A DNA stretch of 64,000 nucleotides, taken from positions 10,672,060 to 10,736,059 of the forward strand of contig OZ038529.1 of the NCBI GenBank assembly GCA_964036665.1. The letters run 5' to 3'. Of this stretch, positions 54,331 to 64,000 are shown one piece after another. The notes beneath the pieces were generated by a model. That model saw only the letters and a program-made list of their open reading frames with translations. It was not told the origin of the DNA and made no database searches. Made by a program: the position numbers and the translations under genes. Positions within the stretch are counted from its first letter, which is position 1, and each line of letters starts with the position of its first letter. The DNA is from Gordius sp. MW1 (taxonomy: Eukaryota > Nematomorpha > Gordioida > Gordea > Gordiidae).

Positions 54331-54812
54331 TTGTATTAAAATTTTTTTTCCATTTGTCCTCCTGCCCCCATTGGCTATGTCTGGGTTTGAATAGGTGAGC
54401 TCTACCCCTCAGCCAATCTCTAAAAAGGTTTACAACCATGTGTGACAAATAGCTATAGGGAATTTGGTGTGAGGGTTAGTAAGAGGTGTAGTATAAAAGA
54501 GTAGTATAGGAATCAGGGTCAGATTAGTTTAAATTTTATGCCCAAACACGGCACTGTCCAATTTTATAACTAAATTGCCCGCCCAGGCCTTCTCGAGCTT
54601 TAGTATCCGCCTCGCCTTCCGCGAGTTGTTAAAGCTGCTCGAACTGTCCGGACCGATATGGTGAATATTTAAATTCTTGGCATTTTTGTTATATTTTTCA
54701 AAATTTTTTAATTTAATTTATTAATAACAAGAATTTAAATATTATATAAACAAATATAAAAGTGCCAAAATATAACACGAAAGCAAAATAATATAATATT
54801 TAAAAAATCTAA
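54331..54812. other. 3' flank of mucin-like frame 2
   Basis: No gene. A short GGTGTAGTATAAAAGAGTAG stretch at about 54487 looks like a stray piece of the mucin repeat. Confidence 0.35.
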
Positions 54813-57241
54813 TTAAGCTTCCATTGCCTCAATCTTGCTATGGTGCCTGCCTGAAAATTTATATTTACGGCAATTGCTTGGCCAGGTCAAGCCCGCAGGC
54901 AGGGTCGGGCAGCGGGCAGGATAGGGCCTTTCTGGTCTCTGATAGGATTGATTAGAATATGATGGAGTCCATGGAGGTATCGTAGATATATTATTTAAAG
55001 GTGTAGTATCTGAAGGATGAGTATATGCTGGAGATGTAGTAGTTTGAGGTGGAGTAACTGAAGTTGGAGGTGTATTTTCTGAAGGTGTAATAGGATAGGA
55101 AAAACTAGAATAGGGAGGAGTCAACGGAGGTGTCGTAGTAGTAATTTGGGGTGTAGTATCTGAAGGTGTTGTAGGAGGTGTTGTATATGAAGGAATAGGA
55201 TAGGAAGGACTAGAAGAAGGAGGAGTCAACGGAGGTGTCATAGTAGTAATTGGGGGTGTAGTATCTGAAGGTGTATTAGGATGGGTTGTATATGAAGGAG
55301 TAGGATAGGAAGGACTAGAATATGGAGGAGTCAATGGAGATGTCGTAATAGTGATTTGGGGTGTAGTATTTGAAGGTGTAGTAGGAGGTGTAGTATCTGA
55401 AGGTGTAGTAGGAGGTGTAGTATATGAAGGAGTAGGATAGGAAGGACTAGAGGATGGAGGAGTCCATGGAGTTGTTGTAGTAATGTGGGGTGTAGTATCT
55501 GAAGGTGTAGCAAAAGGTGTAGTATATGTAGGAGTAGGATAGGAAGGACTAGATGATGGAGGAGTCAACGGGGGTGTCGTATATGTAGTAATTTGGGGTG
55601 TAGTACCTGAAGGTGTAGGAGGAGGTGTAGTATATGAAGGAGTAGGATATGAAGGACTAGAGGATGGAGGAGTCCATGAAGTTGTCGTAGTAGTAATTTG
55701 AGGTGTAGTATCTGAAGGTGTAGCAGGAGGTGTAGTATATGTAGGAGTAGGATAGGAAGGACTAGATGATGGAGGAGTCAACGGGGGTGTCGTATATGTA
55801 GTGATTTGGGGTGTAGTACCTGAAGGTGTAGGAGGAGGTGTAGTATATGAAGGAATAGGATAGGGAGGACTAGAGGATGGAGGAGTCAATTGAGTTGTCG
55901 TAATAGTAATTTGGGGTGTAGTATCTGAAGGTGTAGCAGGAGGTGTAGTATATGTAGGAGTAGGATAGGAAGGACTAGATGATGGAGGCGTCAACGGGGG
56001 TGTCGTATATGTAGTAATTTGGGGTGTAGTATCTGAAGGTGTAGTAGGAGGTGTTGTATACAAAGGAGTAGGATTGGATGGAGTAGAAGATGGAGGAGTC
56101 CATGGAGTTGTCGTAGTAGTTATTTGGGGTGTAGTATTTGAAGGTGTAGTAGGAGGTGTTGTATATGAAGGAGTAGGATATGAAGGAGTCGAAGATTGAG
56201 TAGTCAACGGAGGTGTCGTAGATGTAGTAATTTGGGGTGTAGTACCTGAAGGTGTAGTAGGAGGTGTAGTATCTGAAGGTGTAGTAGGAGGTGTTGTATT
56301 TGGGGGAGTAGGATTGGAAGGAGTAGAAGATTGAGTAGTCAACGGAGGTGTCGTAGATGTAGTAACTTGAGATGTAGTATCTGAAGGTGTAGTAGGAGGT
56401 GTTGTATATGAAGGAGTAGGATTGGAAGGAGTAGAAGATTGAGTAGTTAACGGAGGTGTCGTAGATGTAGTAATTTGGAGTGTAGTATCTGAAGGTGTAG
56501 TAGGAGGTGTTGTATATGAAGGAGTAGGATTGGAAGGAGTCGAAGATTGAATAGTCAACGGAGGTGTCGTAGATGTAGTAATTTGGGGTGTAGTATCTGA
56601 AGGTGTAGTAGGAGGTGATGTGTATGAAGGAGTAGGATTGGAAGGGGTAGAAGATTGAGTAGTCAACGGAGGTGTCGTAGATGTAGTAATTTGGGGTGTA
56701 GTATCTGAAGGTGTAGTAGGAGGTGTTGTATACGAAGGAGTAGGATTGGAAGGTGTCGAAGATTGAATAGTCAACGGAGGTGTCGTAGATGTAGTAATTT
56801 GGGGTGTAGTATCTGAAGGTGTAGTAGGAGGTGTAGTATCTGAAGGTGTAGTATCTGAAGGTGTGGTAGGAGGTGTTGTATTTGAGGGAGTAGGATTGGA
56901 AGGAGTTGAAGATTGAGTAGTCAAAGGAGTTGTCGTAGATGTAGTAATTTGAGGTGTAGTATCTGAAGGTGTAGTAGGAGGTGTTGTATATGAAGGAGTA
57001 GGATTGGAAGGAGTAGAAGATTGAGTAGTCAACGGAGGTGTCGGAGATGTAGTAATTTGGGGTGTAGTATCTGAAGGTGTAGTATCTGGAGTAGTGGTAG
57101 GTGTAGTAAAAGATGGAGTAGGATAGGACGCTGTAGGTGTAAAGTTGTAATTAAGGGTGTTGTATATGTATATTCATTGAGACACACTAATTCTGGCTCT
57201 ACTAGAATCGCTTATGTTAAAATGTTTGCTATAAGCAACAT
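54813..57241 (-). pseudogene. mucin-like tandem-repeat protein, paralogue of the 38-kb gene; start broken
   Basis: A frame without stops from about 57173 to 54813 encodes about 20 copies of a 36-residue (108-bp) unit such as TTPPTTPSDTTPQITTSTTP then PLTTQSSTPSNPTPSY, nearly all T, P and S with fixed D, Q, I and Y. The last part of the array (below about 56.1 kb) drifts to a PPSSSPSYPTP variant. Such PTS domains are O-glycosylated in mucins. Upstream, ATG at 57241 reads MLLIANILT, closely like the start of the 38-kb paralogue, but the next codon is TAA and the repeat frame is offset from it. Either the locus is a recent pseudogene, or splicing or an assembly error joins the parts. The final about 40 residues (RYPARCPTLPAG-like) differ in composition and may be read-through. 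Confidence 0.65.
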
Positions 57242-57273
57242 CTTGTACAATTTTTATTTAAACATCAGCTAAG

Positions 57274-57281
57274 TATATATA
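57274..57281 (-). promoter_or_regulatory. TATA box of mucin-like locus 2
   Basis: TATATATA with its near edge 33 bases from the ATG at 57241, the same spacing as at 38616-38623, and flanked by related CTTAGCT/AGCTTAT sequence. Confidence 0.5.
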
Positions 57282-57289
57282 TTCGTTTG

Positions 57290-59152
57290 ACGAAACTTTA
57301 ATAAAAGCAGTGTCATAGTAAGGATGTGGTCTATTTTATATAATAGTCAAATAGGCTATGGGTCTTTTAAGAGGAACGCAAATTTAAGGTCAACCAAATT
57401 CTAAGTGCATATCTGTTTTTCCCTTAAATTACAAAACCTATGTAGCTGATGAAATTGATTTTGCACAAATATTTGTTTAATCCTATAAAAATCTTAGTTA
57501 GACTTCTAATTTAAGAACATATAAATATACATATCTATATAAACATTTGTATTCATACTTTTATTTTTGCCTTTTAGGTTTATATTAAAAATAGGGATCG
57601 AGGCTAGTCGCAGTAAAGTTTTTGCTAGCTTCTTGATATTGTTGAATCCTTGATATAGTGAATAAAGTCATATACGTTTATTGTTAGGTTTGAAAAGATA
57701 CGAAAGAAACTGAAATTAATGCGCTAAAGGAACACAAGCATAAGATTTTATATTTTTCAAATTTTTGTATCAATGTGTGATGTTGTCATTCTAACACAGT
57801 TTGTAAAAAAGTAAATATTACTAATCCTACTTTTGCGCTTTTTTCTTGAACTTTAGTCGGTCATAAAGTTTTTTAAATTAGAAAACTTTCCCCTAGTAAA
57901 CTATATCTTGTTCCTGGCTTTTAAAATGCTAAGAATTTTTTTAAACTAGGGTTGAAAAAATAACCTTGACATATTTGCTTCTAATAAAATAAATTTTACC
58001 AATATATATCGACAGATTTTGTTAACATTTGTCCTTTCAGTTTAAGTACGCTTTAATTTTCATGGCTACCAATGCCCAAGATTTTCACACATTAAAGTTA
58101 TTGCGTCTTGATAACTCTATGATTGTGTCTCCTAATGTTAATATCTATTTGCGAACACAAATGCGTGCAAAAACATACTTTAATTAGGGCAGACCGGGGC
58201 CATCGTAGCCATAAAAAATTCAAGCGCCCTAGAATTTAACCTATTTTAAAATATTTTTTCCATAAAAATGCTTTTAGTCATAAATTCCTTCTTAAAATTT
58301 TTTTATACACTGACTATTCATATTTTTGAATCCAGATAGTTTTCAAAAAACGAATTTCATAGAAATCAAAAAAATGCCCGGGGCTTGTCTCATAAGCGAG
58401 GCTATAATTAGTAGTTTTGTGTAACTTTATTTATAAAAACATTCAATTAACGTTGAAACAACTATAAAATAGCAAGAATATCACATATTCTTATTGTATA
58501 AATTTATTATTAACAAATATATTACACATAAAAATAGCTTTATTTCTTTGATTTTTTTTTTAGGGTCTAAGGCAGAAAATGAACAAAAGGTGGGGGCGGA
58601 GCAAAAAGTTCGTTTTGATTTAATATGAGTGAGTGTAATAAAATACTTAACCACAAATTTAATAAATATATAAGAACTTAATTTAAGGGAAGGCAGATGC
58701 TTCTGGCCTAATTTATACATATTTTCAAAGTAATGCACATGTATCGTTTTGCACTCATAAAATTACACTATTTGTATGAACTAATAAAAGAGTAGATATA
58801 GCCGCGGTCTCAAGCTTCTTAAAAAATTTATTTGGGTGTTTTTATGACAAACTTATTTACAGCAAAACTGTTTATTCCTAGCATTTTATAATACAAAATT
58901 TCACACTCTATCCCCTAAAACTTGTTTGGTCCTAAAACTGATAGTTAAAAAGTTATTAACAAAAAGATAAAATAAAATAAGCCTTTAGCCCCGAAAAATC
59001 TTCTTTTATATAATTTTTCCCCTAAGTCATTTTTTCTAAAAAAATTTTATGCATAAATTATATTTTGTATATAAATTTGACTGGGAAAAAATTAACGGAA
59101 ATTAATTGAGAAGGTATTATGTCACTTAAGTATTCATTAGTTAAATTTTTAT
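57290..59152. other. no recognisable gene
   Basis: Stop-rich AT sequence. An 85-codon minus frame at 58481-58738 has no family features. No repeat family of this window matches it. Confidence 0.4.
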
Positions 59153-60879
59153 TAATTGCTATGCAATTTATGGGCTCGTTTTTGGTTGTCCGTTGTCTGT
59201 CCGTCCCTATCTATTTGCATTGGGTATATTAGGTTATCGATTTTTTAAATTAATGCATGAGAAAGAGGTGCCCCACCCCTCATCTCTATCTCCCTCGCTG
59301 TGTTATTTTTTAACTTAATGCATAAGAGGTGGCCCACCCTTCATCTCTATCTCCCTCGCTTTCGGGCGGGGTCGGGTTTTAATTGCTATATTAAATTAAT
59401 GCATAAGTATATCTATTCGTTTTTAAAATTGGGTAACATTGATATTAAATGCTATAATTACCCTATGCCCTCCACTACAAGGGCCTATGCCTCTACTGAT
59501 ATGGGTGCCTGTGCCCCTACAAAAGCCTATGCCTCTATTAAAGGTGCGAACCCCGGATAACGTTCTGAATTGCTGGTTCGATTCCCGGAGAGGGAAATTT
59601 TATTTTTATTTTTTAAATTAAATTAATATATTTTTCCTGTTACTACCATTGATAATATGACTTTTTGGCCGTCCGCTTGTTCTGTTATTGTTTCATTTTA
59701 TTATATAATAAACATAAATAAAAGTTGTTTACTTTTAATTGCTATGCAATTTAACTAGTTTTTGGGTTAGAATCCCGGAGTTTTTTTTGACTCTATATGA
59801 TTGTTCTTGTTACTATCATTGATAATAAGACTTTTGGCCGTCCGCTGGCTGCTGACCAATGAAAAAAATGACCAATGGCCAAAATGTGAATCCGAGTTTA
59901 TTTTTTCGTTTTTTTTTTGACTATTATGATTGTTCCTGTTACTACCATTGCTATTATGACTTTTTGGCCGTCCGCTGGCTCCTGACCGATGGAAAAATGA
60001 CCATTGGCCAAAATGTGAATTGAAATTATTTTTTTCGTTTTTTTTGACTATTATGATTGTTCCTGTTCCTACCATTGCTATTATGACTTTTTGGCCGTCC
60101 GCTGGCTGCTGACCAATGGAATAAAATGACCATTAGCCAAAATGTGATTCGAAAATTTTTTTTTCGTTTTTTTTTGACTATTATGAATTTATATCCACTT
60201 TTACCATGTCCTGGCTGCTGACCAATGGAAAAAAATTACCATTGGCCAAAATGTGATTCGAAATTTTTTTTCGTTTTTTTTTACTCTTATGAATTTATAT
60301 CCACTTTTACCGTGTGCTGGCTGCTGACCAATGGAAAAAAATGACCATTGGCCAAAGTGAGCATCAAATTTTTTTTTTCGTTTTTTTGGCTATCATTGAC
60401 TTATAGATATAGAGTATCTGTTGGTACTGACCAATGGAGAAAAGATGACCATTCGATAAATTTTTGATTTTTTGAATTAAAAATTGTTCAAATTCAACAA
60501 AAAATTTCTCCCAACAATTCTGCAAATTCTTAACAATGTGATGTTTTATAATATAATGTTTGTTAGACCCATAATCACTAAAGGCCGTAAAAACTAATGT
60601 AATACGCAACTAGATGCAAACACTAAATCTAACCCTAACCCTTGCCTATATTACATTTTGCCTATAAATGGAAAATTTGTATAAATAATTAATTAGTCAT
60701 TAGGCATTTAATACCCCCCTATAGGCATTCTCGCCCCTTCCCACCTTTCTCGCCCATAAATTGCATAGCAAATATGATACATTTATACCAAGTATAGATG
60801 AGTCGTCCCCCCTTCCCTTCCCCCCTTCCCTTCCCTTCCCTTCTCCCCTCCCCCTTCCCACGAGGGCCGAAGACCCGAG
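59153..60879 (+). mobile_element. Helentron-like element, full length, sister of 45.8-kb copy
   Basis: Same order and very similar sequence as 45801-47944: TTAATTGCTATGC left end, GTCC/GTCTGTCC, doubled TGCCCCACCCCTCATCTC block, B-box block, core units, TAACCCTAACCC, CCCCCCTATAGGCA, GCCCATAAATTGCATAGC, pyrimidine tract and CGAGGGCCGAAGACCCGAG ending at 60879. It has about three fewer core units than its sister, which accounts for the length difference. Confidence 0.75.
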
Positions 60880-61012
60880 TTTTTAATCAATTTAATAAAA
60901 TGCCAATTTATTTGCTAGTTTTTTCTAATTTTGTTGTTGTTGCAATTCTTATAATATTGCACAAATAAGGTTTAGTTGGGAATCGGAACTGTTGGGACCC
61001 TGTTACGCCAAT

Positions 61013-61181
61013 CTTATGGGCGAAGGCCAGGATTGGAGCTAAAGTGCGGCAATAATGCTTTAGTGAGGGGCAAAATGGTAATTTTTTAAAATTTAAGCCT
61101 TAATTCTATTAAATTATGACGAATTTTTGGATTTGGAGGAAAGCAGCCGACCCTCCCGGCCACCCCCTGGCTACGCTCATG
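61013..61181. mobile_element. CATGGGCGTAGCC-type MITE, diverged
   Basis: Left ATGGGCGAAGGCCAGGATTG and right CCCCCTGGCTACGCTCATG, with the AT-rich middle typical of the family. No target duplication recognised. Confidence 0.55.
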
Positions 61182-61319
61182 CTAATGCTAATATTCGGGG
61201 AGTTATATTTAACATAAGTTTGTTTATAGGTTAAACAGATTTCCCTAACCTTCAGATTTCATAAGTGTGGCCATAAATTTTCTTTTGACTTTAAATTATC
61301 ATCCAGTTCATCTTGCTTA

Positions 61320-61590
61320 GTGGTGGGAAGAAGTAAGGCGTAGGTCACGCCCAGGTCAACCTTAGGCTAGGTTAGAGGTTCCTTGAAAACCTCTAAGGTC
61401 CTTTAAAGCTCTAAAATCTGCCTCAAGGTTAGAGATCAAAATTAACCTAAAAACCTCGAGGTCAATTAGAAGCTTATAGCTTAGGTCAGAGCGCAAAATT
61501 AACATAAACGCTTAGGTTAATAAATATTGACCTAGCCTAAAGCTTTAGGTTAATTTAATTCACCTAAGGTCAATATTCTTTTATATACTG
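61320..61590. repeat. AGGTCA/AGGTTA-rich degenerate repeat
   Basis: Dense AGGTCA, AGGTTA, ACCTAA and TGACCT words, including AGGTCACGCCCAGGTCA (61338-61354), a direct repeat with 5-bp spacing. Probably a decayed short-period tandem repeat. Confidence 0.6.
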
Positions 61591-62119
61591 TAAAATTTCA
61601 ACTCAACTACGGTCTTTTAGCACTTTGTCTGCTTAATTTTTATCATATATAATATATAATCGAAATTTTAATATTTATTCCAATTAAATTTAAGTGAAAT
61701 TTAACTTGGAAGATTTTTAAAAGATAGCTCAAAAATTTTAATTTATTTTGTAACTGCTTTAGATTTTTATATATAATTTGCTGTATCTAAATCTTTTACA
61801 TATCATATTTATTTTATTGGTTGTCCATATGTTACAAATATAATAAAATATCTACATTGTTATTCATCATCAGATATAAAGTTTAGGCATTGAAAATCAA
61901 TATGTTTAGACAACTTTTCTCTTCCTTTGTCAGTTTTGTTCAATGTTTCCTCAACTAAATTCTTAAGAAAAAAATTGCGATTTGGGTTTTTAATACATAC
62001 GGACCTCTATCGAGTGTTTTATTTTTCATTACCACCATTTTGTAACATTCTTTTTGTGTGCAATGTAGCGTGACTGCTAGTGGTTGTATTTCATAACAAA
62101 TTATTTGCTAAGTATTTTA
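61591..62119. other. no recognisable gene
   Basis: AT-rich spacer; nothing assignable. Confidence 0.4.
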
Positions 62120-62360
62120 TTCATATAATTAAGTATTTTTAGCGTCGTTGCTAAGTATTTTTTCATTTGCTAAGTATTTAATTCGTTTGCTAAGTTTTTA
62201 AAGTAATTGTAAGTTTTTTATTCAAATCCTAAGTATTTTATTCATTTGCTTATTATTTAAATGAATTTTGCTAAGCATTTTTTGTTTTGCTAAGTTTTTT
62301 AATTAAAATGCTAAGTAATTTTTTTTAATTTTAAGCTAGGAATTAATCAAAATGCTGAGT
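62120..62360 (+). repeat. tandem TGCTAAG-type array
   Basis: About eleven degenerate units of 18-24 bp, e.g. TTGCTAAGTATTTTTTCATT, TGCTAAGTTTTTTAATTAAA. Related to the arrays at 51.9 and 52.6 kb. No tRNA-like head is adjacent here. Confidence 0.8.
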
Positions 62361-62369
62361 ATAAAAAAA

Positions 62370-63540
62370 GATAATATTGATTTAAATCTAAAAAAGGGCA
62401 AAGATTTAATGATAAGATTTTCGAAAATGTTTAATTTTTTATTTATTAACCTAGGATATATTTAAATACTAGCAATACATTAAAATACTTTTTTTTTAAA
62501 AGATAGGCCACCTATATTAATGGTTGTTAGAGAACAAAAATTTTAAGTCGAAAATATATATTACAGAGATGAAACTGGCAACGCATAGATGCAAGCTATG
62601 ATATTTTTATTTAGTAAAAAGTTGAGGATGAACAATTTTAGATTATATTGCTTATTCACTTGACTAAGATCTTTGCTATACAATATATGGGCTCAATTTC
62701 GCCGAATATTGTCGTGTTGTTCCTGTAATGTCCAATTTGTTGATTTTTAATGGAAAACTATAATTCTGCAAAAAAATTTGTGTAAATTTGAAAATAATAA
62801 TGAACGCTGCCAAATTAGATTTTTCTTACCCTTTGGGCCTCAATCGATTATTTTATAATTCTTAACTGATTATTTTTTGCAGCTTGTCATACATGTTAAT
62901 TTATAATAGGATCTGCAATACTGACTAAATATTTGTCCTCAAATAAATATGTCTGGCCCCTGTTCGCCAAAAAACTTTTTATTTTGGGTGATTATTTTTG
63001 TAAATTTCAACTGATTCCTTTTGGGCTTGTCCATCTTGGTTTAAAATAACTACCAATCTGGCTAAATTTCTAACTAAAGAAAAACAATGGCAGCTGTTTC
63101 AATCTAATTTGTCTAACCCTTGCCCTAGACCAAATAATTTCTTATTTTTTGGGGCCTCAATATTTTTAGACCTTGTCCAGCTTGATGGTTTAGCTAAACT
63201 TTTGCCTAAAAGTAAATAAAGACAGCTGTCTGAATTTAATTTGTCTTACCCCTGCAAGTGGCCAAAATGCCTTTTTATTGTTTGGCCATTTATCAAAATA
63301 TTAACCCAACTTCCTAAGCATTCCCCCCCCCACCTTCAACTCACAATCTTCCTTTTTACCACTACACTAGCGTAGGCGAATCGCCCCCCCTACATCCTAA
63401 GCGGGTAACATACTTTTCCCCTCCCCCGACCCTCCATTTCTATTTCCCCTCACCTATACTGTGATTCCCTTACGCCTTTCATCTCCCCCCTTTCCTCACA
63501 CCAACTTTAGCGTTTGCCTAGCTTAGTAATAAAATCGCGG
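62370..63540. repeat. degenerate ~130-bp repeat and spacer
   Basis: GGCAGCTGTTTCAATCTAAT then TTGTCTAACCC (about 63088) and GACAGCTGTCTGAATTTAAT then TTGTCTTACCC (about 63218) are diverged repeats about 130 bp apart; GAACGCTGCCAAATTAGATT then TTCTTACCC near 62802 may be a third. C-rich runs follow at 63320-63500. No gene. Confidence 0.4.
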
Positions 63541-63544
63541 AAGC

Positions 63545-64000
63545 CAAAGCAATTAGATTTTGAAGCTAAGCTTTTAGCTATAAGAAAAGCCGACAAATTA
63601 GCCACGTCTATTGCTATCGGCGGTGTCTTTAGAAGAATTATCTAAATTAATTTGTTCGTCCATCAAACTCATATTAACCCCGATTTTAATTCCGCATCAA
63701 CTAGGCTTATGGGTCAAGGGAGGGTGCGAGATAGCTACCCATGCCGCACGCTTAGCCCTGGAACACCTCCCTCTGGGTGACTCCTTTCTAAAACTGGATT
63801 TTAAAAATGCTTTTAATAGCATTCGCTGCACTGCTTTCATTAATGGTTTTATCACCCCAATACACCAACTAAATTATTTTAAGTTACGGATGCCCTTCGA
63901 GAATTCTTCCTTAAATCCGCAGAAGAGATCCAACAAAGCGACCCCCTAGGCCCCCCTTTATTCTGTTTGGCTATAAATCACCTAATTAATGAAATTAACA
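63545..64000 (+). pseudogene. non-LTR retrotransposon RT fragment, copy F (runs off window)
   Basis: EAKLLAIRKADK-like start, then IAIGGVFRRI, frame change, ISKLICSSIK-like, PHQLGLWVKGGCEIATHAAR, KLDFKNAFNSIRC (motif A) and, after another frame change, IQQSDPLGPPLFCLAI (motif B with Gly replaced by Ser). Motif C would lie beyond the window. Same family as copies A, C, D and E. Broken by at least two frame changes. Confidence 0.8.

Noticed and set aside
55331-55513. Minus-strand Leu/His-rich frame (LLHLQILHP repeats)
   Set aside because: Out-of-frame translation of the mucin-like repeat.

Overview
The window looks like nuclear DNA of an invertebrate animal: AT-rich, gene-poor, full of G or C homopolymer runs, and built almost wholly of nested and decayed transposable elements. 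Pointers to a metazoan are a decayed dystrophin-like CH2/spectrin-repeat segment (7.2-8.0 kb), a decayed WBP2-like GRAM domain (8.2-8.5 kb), Helitron and Helentron-type elements, hAT and piggyBac transposase remnants, and at least six copies of an RLE-type (R2/R4/NeSL-like) non-LTR retrotransposon. I cannot name the species. There is no bacterial-type gene organisation.

Layout. 0-4.2 kb: two ~750-bp direct repeats 3.0 kb apart, each carrying a piggyBac C-terminal remnant, around a Helentron-like element. 4.3-8.5 kb: LINE copies A and B, then the two host-gene-like remnants. 9.2-13 kb: GC-rich dispersed repeat, a MITE and a Helentron-like array. 13.4-18 kb: LINE C with poly(A) signal, tRNA-derived element, hammerhead-type repeat, MITE. 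18.6-21.8 kb: a hAT element with terminal inverted repeats and a broken transposase. 22-31 kb: LINE D, then a Helentron-like element split by a 4.2-kb foldback element with an exact 8-bp target duplication. 31.9-37.7 kb: more Helentron-like copies around a 3.0-kb Helitron whose ends and empty site can be read to the base. 37.7-38.6 kb: a secreted Thr/Pro/Ser/Tyr-rich protein. 40.0-41.3 kb: a 1.3-kb LTR element that encodes only Gag. 42.0-45.4 kb: hammerhead-ribozyme repeats, split by a hAT element that itself carries a MITE. 45.8-52 kb: Helentron-like copy, LINE E, an LTR-element remnant and a tRNA-derived element with a tandem tail. 53-57.3 kb: hAT fragment and a long mucin-like reading frame paralogous to the one at 38 kb. 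59-64 kb: another Helentron-like copy, MITE, AGGTCA-rich stretch, tandem repeats and the start of LINE F.

The only reading frames I regard as possible living genes are the two mucin-like ones, on the minus strand. Both have a related start region and a TATATATA box at the same distance from the ATG; the 57-kb copy has a stop codon and a frame change near its start. Everything else protein-like is broken by stops or frameshifts.

The most unusual items are the hammerhead-ribozyme repeats, the Gag-only terminal-repeat element, the foldback element with G/C minisatellite arms, the Helentron-like family with tandem cores, and the tRNA-derived family with a tandem TGCTAAG-type tail. All similarity calls come from reading motifs by eye; no database search was run.
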